Assembly (NCBI GenBank): GCA_963745175.1
Contig: CAVUWK010000006.1
Coordinates: 248,001-312,000, forward strand
Source of the DNA: Bog-473 sp963745175
Lineage (GTDB): Bacteria; Actinomycetota; Acidimicrobiia; Acidimicrobiales; RAAP-2
DNA length: 64,000 nt
Direction: 5' to 3'
Shown: one piece after another, positions 31,580-40,771 of the stretch
Position numbering within the stretch: the first letter of the stretch is position 1
Layout: the number at the start of each line of letters is the position of its first letter
Notes under the pieces: generated by a model
Seen by the model: the letters and a program-made list of their open reading frames with translations, nothing else
Databases searched by the model: none
What the model was told of the DNA's origin: nothing
Translations under genes and position numbers: made by a program

Positions 31580-34515
31580 CACGGCGAGACACAAAGGGCG
31601 GACTGCTTCCGGCCGCGCTCGGCGCCGCGATCCTCATGGCAGGCGCCCTGCTCCCTGCGGTCGCGGCCGGCGCCGCGACGTCCCCCGCTGCGCTGCCCGG
31701 AACCGTCGTGTTACCGCAACCGCCGCCGCGTATCCCCGCGGGCGTCGCCCACCTGGGATCGGCGCCCTCGGACCAGGTCCTGACCCTGGCCGTGGCGCTC
31801 GCCGGGCAGAACGCCTCCGGCCTCGCGCCGGCGGTGGCGGCGGTGTCCACGCCCGCCTCGCCCGAGTACCGCCACTACCTGACATCGGCACAGTTCGCCG
31901 CGGCGTTCGGCCCGAGCCCGGCCGAGGTCGCGCTGGTCTCCTCCGTCCTGCGAGGCGAGGGACTGACCGTGGGCGCGCCCGTTCCGGGGAGCAGCCTGCT
32001 GCCGGTCAGCGGCACGGCGTCGGCGGTCTCGGCGGCCTTCTCCACGCCGCTCGAATCGGTGCAGGTGCCGCACCGGGCCGAGTCGATCGTGAACACGGCC
32101 GCGCCCCAGGTTCCTGCCTCCCTCGCCGGCGCAGTGACCGGCGTCGTGGGTCTCGATGGCCTGGCTCAGCAGCACTCCATGGTGCGCCGGGCCCCGGCGC
32201 CGGCGGCCACCGCTCCGGCCGCGCCGACGGCGCCAACCTCACCTCCGTCGGGCGCTACAAGCCAGAGCCACGACCTGGTGGCCCACGCCGGGCCGCAGGC
32301 CTGCGGGGCGGCCCAGAACCGCGCCAACGGGGACGGCGGCTACACCTCGACGCAGATGGCGAGCACCTACGGGCTCGACACGCTGTTCGGGCAGGGCCGT
32401 ACCGGCCTCGGCCAGACCATCGGCATCGTGGAATTCGATCGCTACGCGCCGAGCGACGTCAGTGCCTTCATGTCCTGCTACGGCCTGTCCAACCCGATCA
32501 CCACCGTCCTCGTCGACGGAGGCCCCCCAGCGCCGCCGGCCCCCGACCCCGAGCCGGCCATCGACATCGAGTTGGCGGCAGTCAGCGCACCGTCAGCCTC
32601 CCTCACTGTCTACGAGGCCCCGAACGCCGCGAGCGACGTGACCGGCATCGACCTCTTCAACCGGATCGCCAGCGACGACACGGCCCACGTCGTCACCACC
32701 AGTTGGGGGGACTGCGAAGCTGACCTCGCGGCGAGCGACTTCGGTTCGGAGAACGCGATCTTCTCCCGGATGGTCCTGCAGGGACAGACCATGATCGCGG
32801 CGTCGGGCGACTCGGGCTCCGAGGACTGCTTCTCCCCACCCAACCATAGTTTCAGCACGGCCCTCGCCGTCGATGACCCCGGTTCTCAACCCAACGTCAT
32901 CAGCGGCGGTGGCACCTCGTTGCCGACGCCATCGCCCTCTTCGCAAGTCGTCTGGAACGATTGCTTCAACTACAACCTCGACGAGAACATTCCGCTCTGC
33001 GCCAATGGTTCAAACGGCTCCGGCGGTGGCGGCTATTCCACCGAGTGGCCCCTCAACCCCGGTCAAACCGCTCCGAGCGGCTTTCCGGGCGGCGATACCG
33101 ACCCGTGCGGCAACCCAGCCGGATGCCGGGCCGTACCCGACATCTCCGGGTCGGCCGACCCCAACCACGGCGTGGCGTTGTATTTCGGGCCGGATGGTGG
33201 CTGGACCACGTTCGGCGGCACGAGCATCGTTGCGCCCTCGAACGCAGGCTTCTTCGCCGACACCAACCAAGGTTGCTTCCGGACGCTCGGTGGGGTGGGT
33301 CCTGCGCTCTACGCAGCGGGGGCCGCCAGCGGCTCCACCTTCACCGACGTCACTTCGGGCAACAACGATCTCACCGACTCCCACGGCGGCGAGTTCGCGG
33401 CCACTACCGGCTTCGACGCCGCGAGCGGCCTCGGCTCACCCAACGACCAGAACCTCTTCAAAGTGCTGCAGGGCGGCGACGGCACGGGGTGCCCGTCGGT
33501 GAGCGGGGTGAGCCCGAACACGGGCCCGCCGAGCGGAGGGAGCGCCGTCACCATTTTCGGGGGCGGGTTCCAGAACGCGGCGTCGGTCACGTTCGGCTCC
33601 GCTGGTGGCGGCCAGATCCTCTCCCGCTCCGACACCGCGCTCACGGTGATCCCGCCGAACGCCTCCGGCCCCGTGTGTGTCGACGTGACGGTCAGGAACG
33701 CCCAGGGCATCTCGGTCACCTCGGGCGCCGACCACTACGGGTTCGGTGGGGACCTCAACTGCGGTGGGGGGTATCGGTTCGTGGCCTCCGACGGCGGTGT
33801 CTTCGACTTCGGTGATGCGGGCTTCTGGGGGAGCACGGGCGGCATGCAACTGAACGCGCCGATGGTGGGCATGGCCGACACGCCCAGCACCAACGGCTAC
33901 TGGCTGGTGGCTTCCGACGGGGGCATCTTCTCCTACGGCGACGCCCATTTCTTCGGCTCCATGGGTGGGCAGCACCTGAACCGGCCGATCGTGGGCATCG
34001 CCGCCGTGCCCGGGGGCAACGGCTACTGGCTGGTGGCCGCCGACGGCGGCATCTTCAGCTTCGGCAGCGCGCACTTCTTCGGTTCGACGGGCGGGATGCA
34101 CCTCAACAAACCCATCGTGGGCATGGCCGCGACGCCCGACGGCGGTGGCTATTGGCTGGTGGCCTCGGACGGCGGCATCTTCTCCTACGGCGACGCGCAG
34201 TTCTACGGGTCGACGGGATCCCTGACGCTGAACTCGCCGGTCGTGGGCATGGCCGCCGGCCCGGGCGGCAACGGGTATTGGCTGGTCGCCGCCGACGGCG
34301 GCATCTTCAGTTACGGCACGGCGAACTTCTTCGGCTCGGCGGGTTCCATCCACCTGAACGAGCCCGTCGTCGGCATGGCCGCGGCGCCCGGAGGCAACGG
34401 CTACTGGCTGGTCGCTTCCGACGGGGGGATCTTCACCTACGGCAACATCCCGTTCTTCGGATCGACCGGCAGCATCCACCTGAACAAGCCCATCGTCGGG
34501 ATGTCGTCGGCCTGA
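31576..34515 (+). CDS. Secreted sedolisin-like (S53) serine peptidase with IPT domain and C-terminal repeats
   Basis: 979 aa from GTG 31576. A signal peptide covers about residues 1-35 (ALGAAILMAGALLPAVAAGA). The Pro-kumamolisin propeptide follows, about 55-200 (YRHYLTSAQFAAAFGPS). The catalytic domain has the Glu/Asp pair in PEPAIDIELA, the oxyanion Asp in VTTSWGDCE, and the Ser in FGGTSIVAPSNAG with the Ca-site-type end, so it looks active. An IPT/TIG fold (VSPNTGPPSGGSAVTIFG) covers about 635-725, and six 42-residue repeats complete the protein. Sedolisins work outside the cell, often in acid. The gene overlaps rarA by 4 bases and ends before tandem terminators. Confidence 0.9.
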   Translation: MTRRDTKGGLLPAALGAAILMAGALLPAVAAGAATSPAALPGTVVLPQPPPRIPAGVAHLGSAPSDQVLTLAVALAGQNASGLAPAVAAVSTPASPEYRHYLTSAQFAAAFGPSPAEVALVSSVLRGEGLTVGAPVPGSSLLPVSGTASAVSAAFSTPLESVQVPHRAESIVNTAAPQVPASLAGAVTGVVGLDGLAQQHSMVRRAPAPAATAPAAPTAPTSPPSGATSQSHDLVAHAGPQACGAAQNRANGDGGYTSTQMASTYGLDTLFGQGRTGLGQTIGIVEFDRYAPSDVSAFMSCYGLSNPITTVLVDGGPPAPPAPDPEPAIDIELAAVSAPSASLTVYEAPNAASDVTGIDLFNRIASDDTAHVVTTSWGDCEADLAASDFGSENAIFSRMVLQGQTMIAASGDSGSEDCFSPPNHSFSTALAVDDPGSQPNVISGGGTSLPTPSPSSQVVWNDCFNYNLDENIPLCANGSNGSGGGGYSTEWPLNPGQTAPSGFPGGDTDPCGNPAGCRAVPDISGSADPNHGVALYFGPDGGWTTFGGTSIVAPSNAGFFADTNQGCFRTLGGVGPALYAAGAASGSTFTDVTSGNNDLTDSHGGEFAATTGFDAASGLGSPNDQNLFKVLQGGDGTGCPSVSGVSPNTGPPSGGSAVTIFGGGFQNAASVTFGSAGGGQILSRSDTALTVIPPNASGPVCVDVTVRNAQGISVTSGADHYGFGGDLNCGGGYRFVASDGGVFDFGDAGFWGSTGGMQLNAPMVGMADTPSTNGYWLVASDGGIFSYGDAHFFGSMGGQHLNRPIVGIAAVPGGNGYWLVAADGGIFSFGSAHFFGSTGGMHLNKPIVGMAATPDGGGYWLVASDGGIFSYGDAQFYGSTGSLTLNSPVVGMAAGPGGNGYWLVAADGGIFSYGTANFFGSAGSIHLNEPVVGMAAAPGGNGYWLVASDGGIFTYGNIPFFGSTGSIHLNKPIVGMSSA
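33769..34512 (+). repeat. Six in-frame 42-residue repeats (GYWLVASDGG type)
   Basis: Five units of 42 residues and a last one of 38 encode G-Y-W-L-V-A-S/A-D-G-G-I-F-S/T-Y/F-G-x-A-x-F-F/Y, then G-S-T/A/M-G and L-N-x-P-I/V-V-G-M. The first unit is the most divergent (GYRFVASDGGVFDFGDAGF). The pattern looks like a beta-propeller or beta-solenoid surface domain. I recall such repeats as common in Acidimicrobiia exported proteins. Confidence 0.9.
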
Positions 34516-34519
34516 GTCC

Positions 34520-34537
34520 GCCCCGACCGGGGCTTTT
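34520..34537 (+). terminator. Rho-independent terminator 1
   Basis: GCCCC-GACC-GGGGC hairpin followed by TTTT, 5 bases after the sedolisin stop. Confidence 0.75.
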
Positions 34538-34543
34538 CGGGAC

Positions 34544-34569
34544 CCGGGGTGGGCCCCGGCGCCGTTTTT
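34544..34569 (+). terminator. Rho-independent terminator 2
   Basis: CCGGGG-TGGG-CCCCGG hairpin, then GCCG and TTTTT. It sits directly after terminator 1 and just before the alaS promoter box, closing the long yajC-sedolisin run. Confidence 0.65.
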
Positions 34570-34577
34570 CGCCCCGG

Positions 34578-34583
34578 TAAGCT
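34578..34583 (+). promoter_or_regulatory. -10 box for a leaderless start (alaS)
   Basis: TAAGCT ends 6 bases before the alaS ATG at 34590. It lies directly behind the second terminator, so alaS transcription must start here. This makes it the strongest case for a leaderless promoter in the window. Confidence 0.6.
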
Positions 34584-34589
34584 GGAGCG

Positions 34590-37175
34590 ATGGACGCCAA
34601 CGGACTTCGGGCGGCCTTCACGCGCTTCTTCGCCGAGAGGGGCCACGTCGTCGTCCCCTCCGCCAGCCTCATCCCGCACGACCCCTCGGTCCTGTTCACG
34701 ATCGCGGGCATGGTGCCGTTCAAGCCGTACTTCGTGGGCGACGAACCGGCGCCCTGGGCCCGGGCCACCTCGATCCAGAAGTGCTTCCGCACCCCCGACA
34801 TCGAGATCATCGGCACCGACACCTACCACTGCACCTTCTTCGAGATGCTGGGCAACTTCAGCTTCGGGGACTACTTCAAAGCCGAGGCCATCCCCATGGC
34901 CTGGGAGCTGCTCACCGAGGTCTTCGGCTTCGACGGTGACCGCCTCTGGGTCACGGTGCACGATAGCGACGACGAGGCCGAGCAGGTGTGGATCGACGAG
35001 GTCGGCGTGCGGCCCGAGCGCATCCAGCGCATGGGCGACGAGGACAACTTCTGGGCCATGGGCGACACCGGGCCCTGCGGCCCCGATTCCGAGATCTTCA
35101 TGGACCTCGGTGAGGCCTACGGCCACGACGGCGGACCGAAACACGGCGGCAGCGCCCGCTTCGTGGAGCTCTGGAACCTCGTCTTCATGCAGTACAACCG
35201 AGACGCCGCCGGCACGCTGAGCGATCTGCCGCGCAAGAACATCGACACGGGAGCGGGACTGGAGCGGATCCTGCCCGTCCTGCAGGGCCACGATTCGATT
35301 TTCGACACCGACCTGTTCGTGCCGATCATCGAGGCGGCGGCTTCCGTCGTGGGGACCGCCTACGGAACCGACCCCGCGACCGACGTCGCGCTACGCGTCC
35401 TGGCCGACCACGGCCGCGCCTTCTCCATGCTCGTGGCCGACGGTGTGCTGCCGGCCAACGAAGGCCGGGGCTACGTGTTGCGGCGGGTGGTGCGCCGCGC
35501 CGTCCTGGCCGCCCGCCGGGCCGGGGTGGAGAAGCCCATCACCCCCACGTTGGTACAGGCCGCAATCGAGGTCTTGGGCGAGGCCTATCCCGCATTGGCG
35601 GCCCAGCAGGATCTCATCGTCAACGTGGTGGCGCGGGAGGAGGCCGGGTTCGACCGCACCCTGCGGGCGGGGCTGACCCGGTTGGAAGAAGCATTCGCCA
35701 CCGGGACGAAGGTGCTCGAAGGCGACGTGGCCTTCACCCTGCACGACACCCATGGGTTCCCGGTCGAGCTGACCGAGGAGCTGGCGCGGGACGCAGGGGT
35801 GGAGGTCGACCGGGCCGGCTTCGACGCCGCCATGGCGGCGCAGCGGGACCGGGCGCGTGCCGCGGCCAAGTCCTCGCGGGCGGGTGACGAGGCGGCCTAC
35901 CGGGCGCTGCTCGATGCCGAGGGGTCGACGCTGTTCGTCGGGCGCGGTCAGGAGAACTACGAGGTGCCGGCCCGCGTGGTCGCGGTGCTCGAGGGCGGCG
36001 GTGGCGGCGACGACGACGCGGGCGGCGGGCGGGAGGTCGAGATCTTCTTGGACCGGACGCCGTTCTACGCCGAGAGCGGTGGGCAGGTCGGTGACACCGG
36101 GACCATCGTCACCGAGTCGGGGATCGCCGAGGTGTCCGACACGGTGCAGGCCGTGCCCGGCTTGGTGGCGCACCGGGCCCGCATCACCGGCGAGGTGCGG
36201 GCGGGACAGGACGCGCTGGCCACCATCGACGGGGAGCGCCGGGAGGCCATCCGGCGCAACCACACTGCGACGCACCTGCTGCACGCCGCCCTGCGTGCGG
36301 TGCTCGGTGACCACGTGCGCCAGCAGGGCTCTCTCGTGTCGCCCGACTACCTGCGCTTCGACTTCTCCCACCACGAGCAGCCGACCCCAGAGGAGCTCGA
36401 CGAGGTCTTCGCCCGGGCGAACAGAGCCGTGTTGACCGACGTGGGCGTCGAGACGGCCGAGACCTCGCGCGAGGAGGCGGAGAAGATGGGTGCCATCGCG
36501 TTCTTCGGCGACAAGTACGGCTCGTCGGTCCGTGTCGTGCGTGCGGGGTCCACGTCGCTCGAATTCTGCGGCGGCACCCACGTGGACTCGCTGGGGCAGA
36601 TCGGGCCGATCACGCTTTTGTCGGAAGGGTCCATCGGCTCGAACACGCGGCGGCTCTTCGCGCTCACCGGCTTCGCGTCGTTGGAGCGGGCCATCGAGCG
36701 CGAACGCATGGTGCAGTCGGCCGCCGAGCTGCTGCGCACGGAGCCCGACGAGCTGGTTGCCGCCATTGGTCGCCTGGCCGAGCGCCAGCGCGAAGCCGAG
36801 AAGGAGCTGGCGCGCCTGCGCCAGCAATCGAACGACGCGGAGGCCCGGACGCTGGCCGAGGCGGCGGCCGACGGCGGCGTGGTCGTGGCGCGCCGCGACC
36901 AGGTGGAGCCCGATGCCCTGCGGTCACTGGCCCAGGCCGTCCTGCGCCACGACGGGGTGCGGGCCGTCGTGCTCGGTGGGTCGCCGGACGGGACGAAGGC
37001 GGCCATCGTGGCCGCCACCGGCGGCACGCCTGACGCCACCCAGCTGGTGCGCACGCTCGGGGCCATGGTGGGCGGCGGCGGCGGTGGCTCGGCCGAGGTG
37101 GCACTGGCGGGCGGGAAGGATCCGTCGCAGATCGAGGCGGCGCTGGCCGAGGCGCAGCGGCTTCTGTCCGCGTGA
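34590..37175 (+). CDS. alaS: Alanine-tRNA ligase
   Basis: 861 aa, normal length. The class II core starts FTRFFAERGHVVVPSASLIP, with PFKPYFVGDEPAPWARATSI, RTPDIEIIGTDTYHCTFFEM, and GAGLERILPVLQG. The editing domain has the zinc/active-site HTATHLLHAALR and CGGTHV motifs. The C-Ala end has oligomerisation and Gly-rich segments (GGSPDGTKAAIV, MVGGGGGGSAEVALAGGKDP). A short Gly/Asp-rich insertion lies near residue 470. It heads the operon alaS-ruvX-mltG-aroE; the stop overlaps the ruvX GTG by 4 bases. Confidence 0.97.
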   Translation: MDANGLRAAFTRFFAERGHVVVPSASLIPHDPSVLFTIAGMVPFKPYFVGDEPAPWARATSIQKCFRTPDIEIIGTDTYHCTFFEMLGNFSFGDYFKAEAIPMAWELLTEVFGFDGDRLWVTVHDSDDEAEQVWIDEVGVRPERIQRMGDEDNFWAMGDTGPCGPDSEIFMDLGEAYGHDGGPKHGGSARFVELWNLVFMQYNRDAAGTLSDLPRKNIDTGAGLERILPVLQGHDSIFDTDLFVPIIEAAASVVGTAYGTDPATDVALRVLADHGRAFSMLVADGVLPANEGRGYVLRRVVRRAVLAARRAGVEKPITPTLVQAAIEVLGEAYPALAAQQDLIVNVVAREEAGFDRTLRAGLTRLEEAFATGTKVLEGDVAFTLHDTHGFPVELTEELARDAGVEVDRAGFDAAMAAQRDRARAAAKSSRAGDEAAYRALLDAEGSTLFVGRGQENYEVPARVVAVLEGGGGGDDDAGGGREVEIFLDRTPFYAESGGQVGDTGTIVTESGIAEVSDTVQAVPGLVAHRARITGEVRAGQDALATIDGERREAIRRNHTATHLLHAALRAVLGDHVRQQGSLVSPDYLRFDFSHHEQPTPEELDEVFARANRAVLTDVGVETAETSREEAEKMGAIAFFGDKYGSSVRVVRAGSTSLEFCGGTHVDSLGQIGPITLLSEGSIGSNTRRLFALTGFASLERAIERERMVQSAAELLRTEPDELVAAIGRLAERQREAEKELARLRQQSNDAEARTLAEAAADGGVVVARRDQVEPDALRSLAQAVLRHDGVRAVVLGGSPDGTKAAIVAATGGTPDATQLVRTLGAMVGGGGGGSAEVALAGGKDPSQIEAALAEAQRLLSA

Positions 37176-37621
37176 GCGGCGGTGGGACCGGGCGTGGCCC
37201 GGGCCGGGTGGCTGCGCTCGACCTCGGGACGCGGCGGATCGGCGTGGCCTACAGCGACAGCGGGCGGAGTTTGGCCAGCCCGTGGGGGACGATCGAGCGT
37301 AGCGGTGACCCCGCACGGGACCGCAGTGCCGTGGTGGAGGCGGTGCGCGAGGTGGAGGCACTGACCGTCGTGGTCGGGCTGCCTCTCAGCCTCTCGGGGC
37401 AGGTCGGCCCGGCCGCCCGCTCGGCCCTCGACGAGGCGGCCGCGCTCCGGGAGCTCCTCGAGCCCTTCGGGGTGACCGTCGAGACGGCGGACGAGCGCTT
37501 CACCACCGTCGAGGCCGAGCGCTCGCTCCGGGCGGCGGGGCGCACCGGGAAGGCGGCGCGCAAGGTGGTCGACAGCGCGGCGGCCATGGTGCTCCTCCAG
37601 GCGTGGCTGGACAACGCATGA
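37172..37621 (+). CDS. ruvX: Putative pre-16S rRNA nuclease / Holliday junction resolvase-like YqgF
   Basis: 149 aa from GTG 37172. RNase H-like fold: VAALDLGTRRIGVAYSDSGR with the first catalytic Asp, VVVGLPLSLSGQVGPAA, a Glu in VETADERFTTVEAE, and the final Asp in VVDSAAAMVLLQAWLD. Family members process the 5' end of 16S rRNA precursor; a recombination role has also been proposed. Placement after alaS is conserved in many bacteria. The stop overlaps the mltG ATG by 4 bases. Confidence 0.92.
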   Translation: MSGGGTGRGPGRVAALDLGTRRIGVAYSDSGRSLASPWGTIERSGDPARDRSAVVEAVREVEALTVVVGLPLSLSGQVGPAARSALDEAAALRELLEPFGVTVETADERFTTVEAERSLRAAGRTGKAARKVVDSAAAMVLLQAWLDNA

Positions 37622-38838
37622 GCGGGCCGACGGGACCGTTCGAGGGGGACGACGGTGAAGAAGAGCTCCCGTGGCCGGAGCCCGAGCCGCCGCCGCCGCC
37701 GCCGGGCGACAGCGGGGCCGCTGTGGGAGACGGTGCTGATGGCGCTGCCGAGGGTGATGACGGCGACACCGACGGCAACGGCGCCGAGAGCCGGACGGCC
37801 CGCCGGGCGGCGCGCTCCGCCCGCGTGCGCCGCCGCCGCCGGATCCTGGCCGCGGTCGGCGGTGGTTTGCTGGTGCTCGTCCTGGCCTTCGTGCTCTGGT
37901 ACGAGTTGGAGTCCCATGCACTGGGCCCCGAGGGTCCGCAGGTGGTGGTCACCGTCCATGAGGGGGAGTCGACGAGCGCGATCATCGACGCGCTGAACCA
38001 GCACGGCGTGATCGGGAGCTCACTGGCCTTCCAGATCTCCGAGGTCATCCACGGCATGCCGACCGTGCTCCCGGGCAGCTACGCGATTCACCAGAATCTC
38101 GCGTTCTCCGAGGTGCGGGTGCTCCTGGCTGCGGGCCCCAACATCTATCCGGTGGACGTGCGCCCTGGCTTCACCCTCTCCGAGGTGGCCCAGGAGGTCG
38201 ACAGCCTGCCCGGCCATGCCGGGGGCGGCTTCGAGAAGACAGCGGCCAGCGGTGCCGTGCACTCCGTCTTCTCACCCCCGGGCACGAACAACCTCGAGGG
38301 AATGCTCGGGACCGGGGACTACCTCGTCCTCCCCAATGAGAGCGACACGACGATCCTCACCGACATGGTGCAGCGCTTCGATCACGATGCGCAGGCCGCC
38401 GGCCTCAGCACCGCATCGGCCGCGGCGCTGGGGATGACGCCCTACCAAGTGATCACGGTGGCATCGATCGTGGAGAAGGAGGGGTACATCCCGGTCAACA
38501 TGCCCGATACGTCGCGGGTCATCTACAACCGGCTGGCCCAGGGCATCCCACTCCAGATGGACTCGACGGTTCTCTACGCGCTGGGCCAGGACGGCGGGCC
38601 GGTGACGGCGCAGGACCTCAAGATCGAGTCGCCGTACAACACCTATCTCAACAACGGTCTGACGCCGACGCCGATCTGCATGTCCTCCATGGACGCGCTC
38701 GAAGCCGCGGTCCATCCGCCAGCCGGTGCCTGGCTGTACTTCGTGCTGGTGAAGAAGGACGGCACCATGGCCTTCTCCGACACCTACGCCGAGCAGCTCG
38801 CCAACGAGCAGCTGGCCAAGACGCGTGGACTCCCCTGA
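37618..38838 (+). CDS. mltG: Endolytic murein transglycosylase MltG
   Basis: 406 aa from ATG 37618 (ATGA overlap). The N-terminal ~60 residues are an acidic, Pro-rich cytoplasmic region (PWPEPEPPPPPPGD), then a basic RRRRILAAV stop and one membrane helix near 80-98 (VGGGLLVLVLAFVLWY). Outside, a LysM-like part leads into the YceG domain with VLPGSYAIHQNLAF, the catalytic Glu in ITVASIVEKEGY, and MDSTVLYALG and SPYNTYLNNGLTPTPICM at the end. MltG cuts nascent glycan strands and sets their length. The alaS-ruvX-mltG-aroE order is typical of actinobacteria. Confidence 0.94.
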   Translation: MSGPTGPFEGDDGEEELPWPEPEPPPPPPGDSGAAVGDGADGAAEGDDGDTDGNGAESRTARRAARSARVRRRRRILAAVGGGLLVLVLAFVLWYELESHALGPEGPQVVVTVHEGESTSAIIDALNQHGVIGSSLAFQISEVIHGMPTVLPGSYAIHQNLAFSEVRVLLAAGPNIYPVDVRPGFTLSEVAQEVDSLPGHAGGGFEKTAASGAVHSVFSPPGTNNLEGMLGTGDYLVLPNESDTTILTDMVQRFDHDAQAAGLSTASAAALGMTPYQVITVASIVEKEGYIPVNMPDTSRVIYNRLAQGIPLQMDSTVLYALGQDGGPVTAQDLKIESPYNTYLNNGLTPTPICMSSMDALEAAVHPPAGAWLYFVLVKKDGTMAFSDTYAEQLANEQLAKTRGLP

Positions 38839-39775
38839 GGCGGCCGCGGCCCCGGGCATGACCATGGACGGCGCGCGGGCCGACGCCGGTCCCGAAGCCC
38901 GGCTCGTCGGGGTGATCGGGAGCCCGATCGCCCATTCGCTGTCGCCTCTACTGCATAACGCGGCCTTTGCGGCACTCGGACTGAGCGGGACCTGGCGGTC
39001 GCTGGCCTTCGAGGTGGCGCCCGGCCACGCGGCGAGTGCTCTCGCTGCCATGCGGCGGGCCGACGTCAGCGGGCTGTCCGTGACCATGCCCCACAAAGCC
39101 GACGTGGCGACCCTGGTCGACGAGTGCACCGACGCGGCGCGCCGGCTCGGTGCCGTGAACTGCATTGTGAACAGAGAGGGCGTGCTCCTCGGCACCAACA
39201 CCGACGGGGAGGGATTCGTGGCGTCCCTCGCCCGCGGCGCGGACTTCACGCCGGCAGGGAAGCGGTGCCTGGTGATCGGCGCCGGCGGCGCCGCCCGCGC
39301 CGTGGTGCTGGCCCTGGCCGAGGCCGGAGCGAGCGAAGTGGCGGTCTTGAACCGCACGCCCGAGCGCGCTGTCACGGCCGCGGCGCTGGCGGGCGCGGCC
39401 GGGTTGGTGGTGCCCGTCGGCGCCCGCGCCGGTGCGGGCACAGGCGCTCTGGCGGAGGGTGTCGAGGCCGCTGACCTGGTCGTCAACGCCACCCCGGTCG
39501 GGATGGCGGGCGCCTCGCGGCAAGGAGCCGACGCCGACGCCTGGCTGGTGGCGCCCCAGTTGCTGCACCCCGGTCAGGTCGCAGCCGACCTGGTCTACGC
39601 CCCGCGGCCGACGCGGTGGCTCGCCGACGCGGCCGCTGCCGGCGCAGTCGCCGTGGACGGGCTCGGGATGCTGGTGCACCAGGCCGCGGCGCAACTGGTC
39701 CTCTGGACCGGCGAGGATGCGCCGGTCGAGGCCATGTGGCGCGCGGCGGAGGCCGCCGATCCCTCTACGGCCTGA
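38825..39775 (+). CDS. aroE: Shikimate dehydrogenase
   Basis: 316 aa if started at GTG 38825; ATG 38858 or 38864 would remove 11 or 13 residues and leave a more usual N-terminus. It reduces 3-dehydroshikimate with NADPH in aromatic amino acid synthesis. Visible motifs are VIGSPIAHSLSPLLHNAAF (substrate serines), the catalytic Lys in VTMPHKADV, the Asp in GTNTDGEGF, the Rossmann VIGAGGAARAVVLALAEAG, the NRTPERA NADPH motif and NATPVGM, and AVDGLGMLVHQAAAQ at the end. It is the last gene of the alaS operon and ends 6 bases from the convergent mscS gene. Confidence 0.93.
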   Translation: MDSPEAAAAPGMTMDGARADAGPEARLVGVIGSPIAHSLSPLLHNAAFAALGLSGTWRSLAFEVAPGHAASALAAMRRADVSGLSVTMPHKADVATLVDECTDAARRLGAVNCIVNREGVLLGTNTDGEGFVASLARGADFTPAGKRCLVIGAGGAARAVVLALAEAGASEVAVLNRTPERAVTAAALAGAAGLVVPVGARAGAGTGALAEGVEAADLVVNATPVGMAGASRQGADADAWLVAPQLLHPGQVAADLVYAPRPTRWLADAAAAGAVAVDGLGMLVHQAAAQLVLWTGEDAPVEAMWRAAEAADPSTA

Positions 39776-39781
39776 GGCCGG

Positions 39782-40742
39782 TCAGGCCGGAGGCTCGACC
39801 GCCGCCGGCCAGAGCGCCGCCTGCGCCAACGCCTCCAGCGTGGCCTCGCGCAGGGCCCACGTCAGGGGGTCGCGCAGGGATGGGATGGTGAGCAACATCA
39901 CCCGCAGGGTGAGCGTGGTGGCGTCGGCGGACTGCAGCCCGACCACGGTCGGCGGCTCGGTGCTGTGGGCTGCGAAGGCGGAGCTCGTGGCCACTTCGTG
40001 CGCGGCGGCGGCAATCACACCGCGCACCGTCTCGAGATCGGCGGCACTGGCCCCGGGCAACGTGATGTCGACGATGGCGCGGGCCCAGCCCGCGTGAGAG
40101 GTTCCCGATGAGGCGGATGTCACCGTTGGGGATGACGAAGATGGTGCCGTCGACGCCGCGGAAGCGGGTGAGGCGCATCGTGACGTCTTCGACGACACCG
40201 GTCACGCCGCCGACCGTGACGGCGTCACCGACGTTGTACTGGTCCTCCATGGTCATGAGGATCCCCGAGAAGTAGTCACGCACGATCTGCTGGGCCCCGA
40301 ATCCCAAGGTGGCGCCGATGATGGTCGCGCTCGCCAAGAGGGGCGTCAGGTTGATGCCGAGCATGCCGAGCACGATGGCGCCCGCCACCACGAACACGAA
40401 GAACCGCCAGACGTTGGCGACCACGCCCGACATGGTGGCGACGCGTGCCCCGGCCCGGGTGGAGCCCGAGCGGTTCGCGGCCTGGTTGGCCACACGTTCG
40501 AGCACGCGGCGGATGACCCGGGTGCCCAGGCGGGCCACGATGAGCGCCACCACGACGACCAGCAGGATGCTGAGTGGGCGGACGATCAGATCGGTCACGG
40601 TCGACGCGTCGTCGGGACTGACCCCCAATTTGGTCAGCAGGTGGTACAGCCAACCCCCGCCCTGGTCGACCTGGGGGGTGGTGGCGACCGTGCGCAAGGT
40701 GCCCACCAGGGCGGGAAGCGGCGCCAGGGAGGGTGGAGTCAC
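39782..40742 (-). CDS. MscS-family mechanosensitive channel, interrupted by one +1 frameshift
   Basis: GTG start at 40742. Three membrane helices lie near residues 55-150 (LSILLVVVVALIVARLGTRV, FFVFVVAGAIVLGMLGI), then the pore-lining TLGFGAQQIVRDYFSGI and the beta domain VGDAVTVGGVTGVVEDVTMR with FVIPNGDIRLIGNLS, all typical MscS. The frame is lost at the GGG run at 40089-40091 (minus strand) and resumes as AGWARAIVDITLP, running to a stop at 39782. Removing one G restores a protein of about 319 aa. The pore and beta domain are intact before the break; the lost part is the cytoplasmic cage. Confidence 0.8.
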
Positions 40743-40760
40743 GGCCGGTATTCTCTCCGC

Positions 40761-40766
40761 TAATCC
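40761..40766 (+). promoter_or_regulatory. -10 box for a near-leaderless start (rodA)
   Basis: TAATCC (not ending in T) stops 5 bases before the ATG at 40772. A second box, TATTCT, at 40749-40754 would give a leader of about 10 bases. There is no RBS. The mscS gene diverges from this short gap. Confidence 0.4.
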
Positions 40767-40771
40767 GCGTT

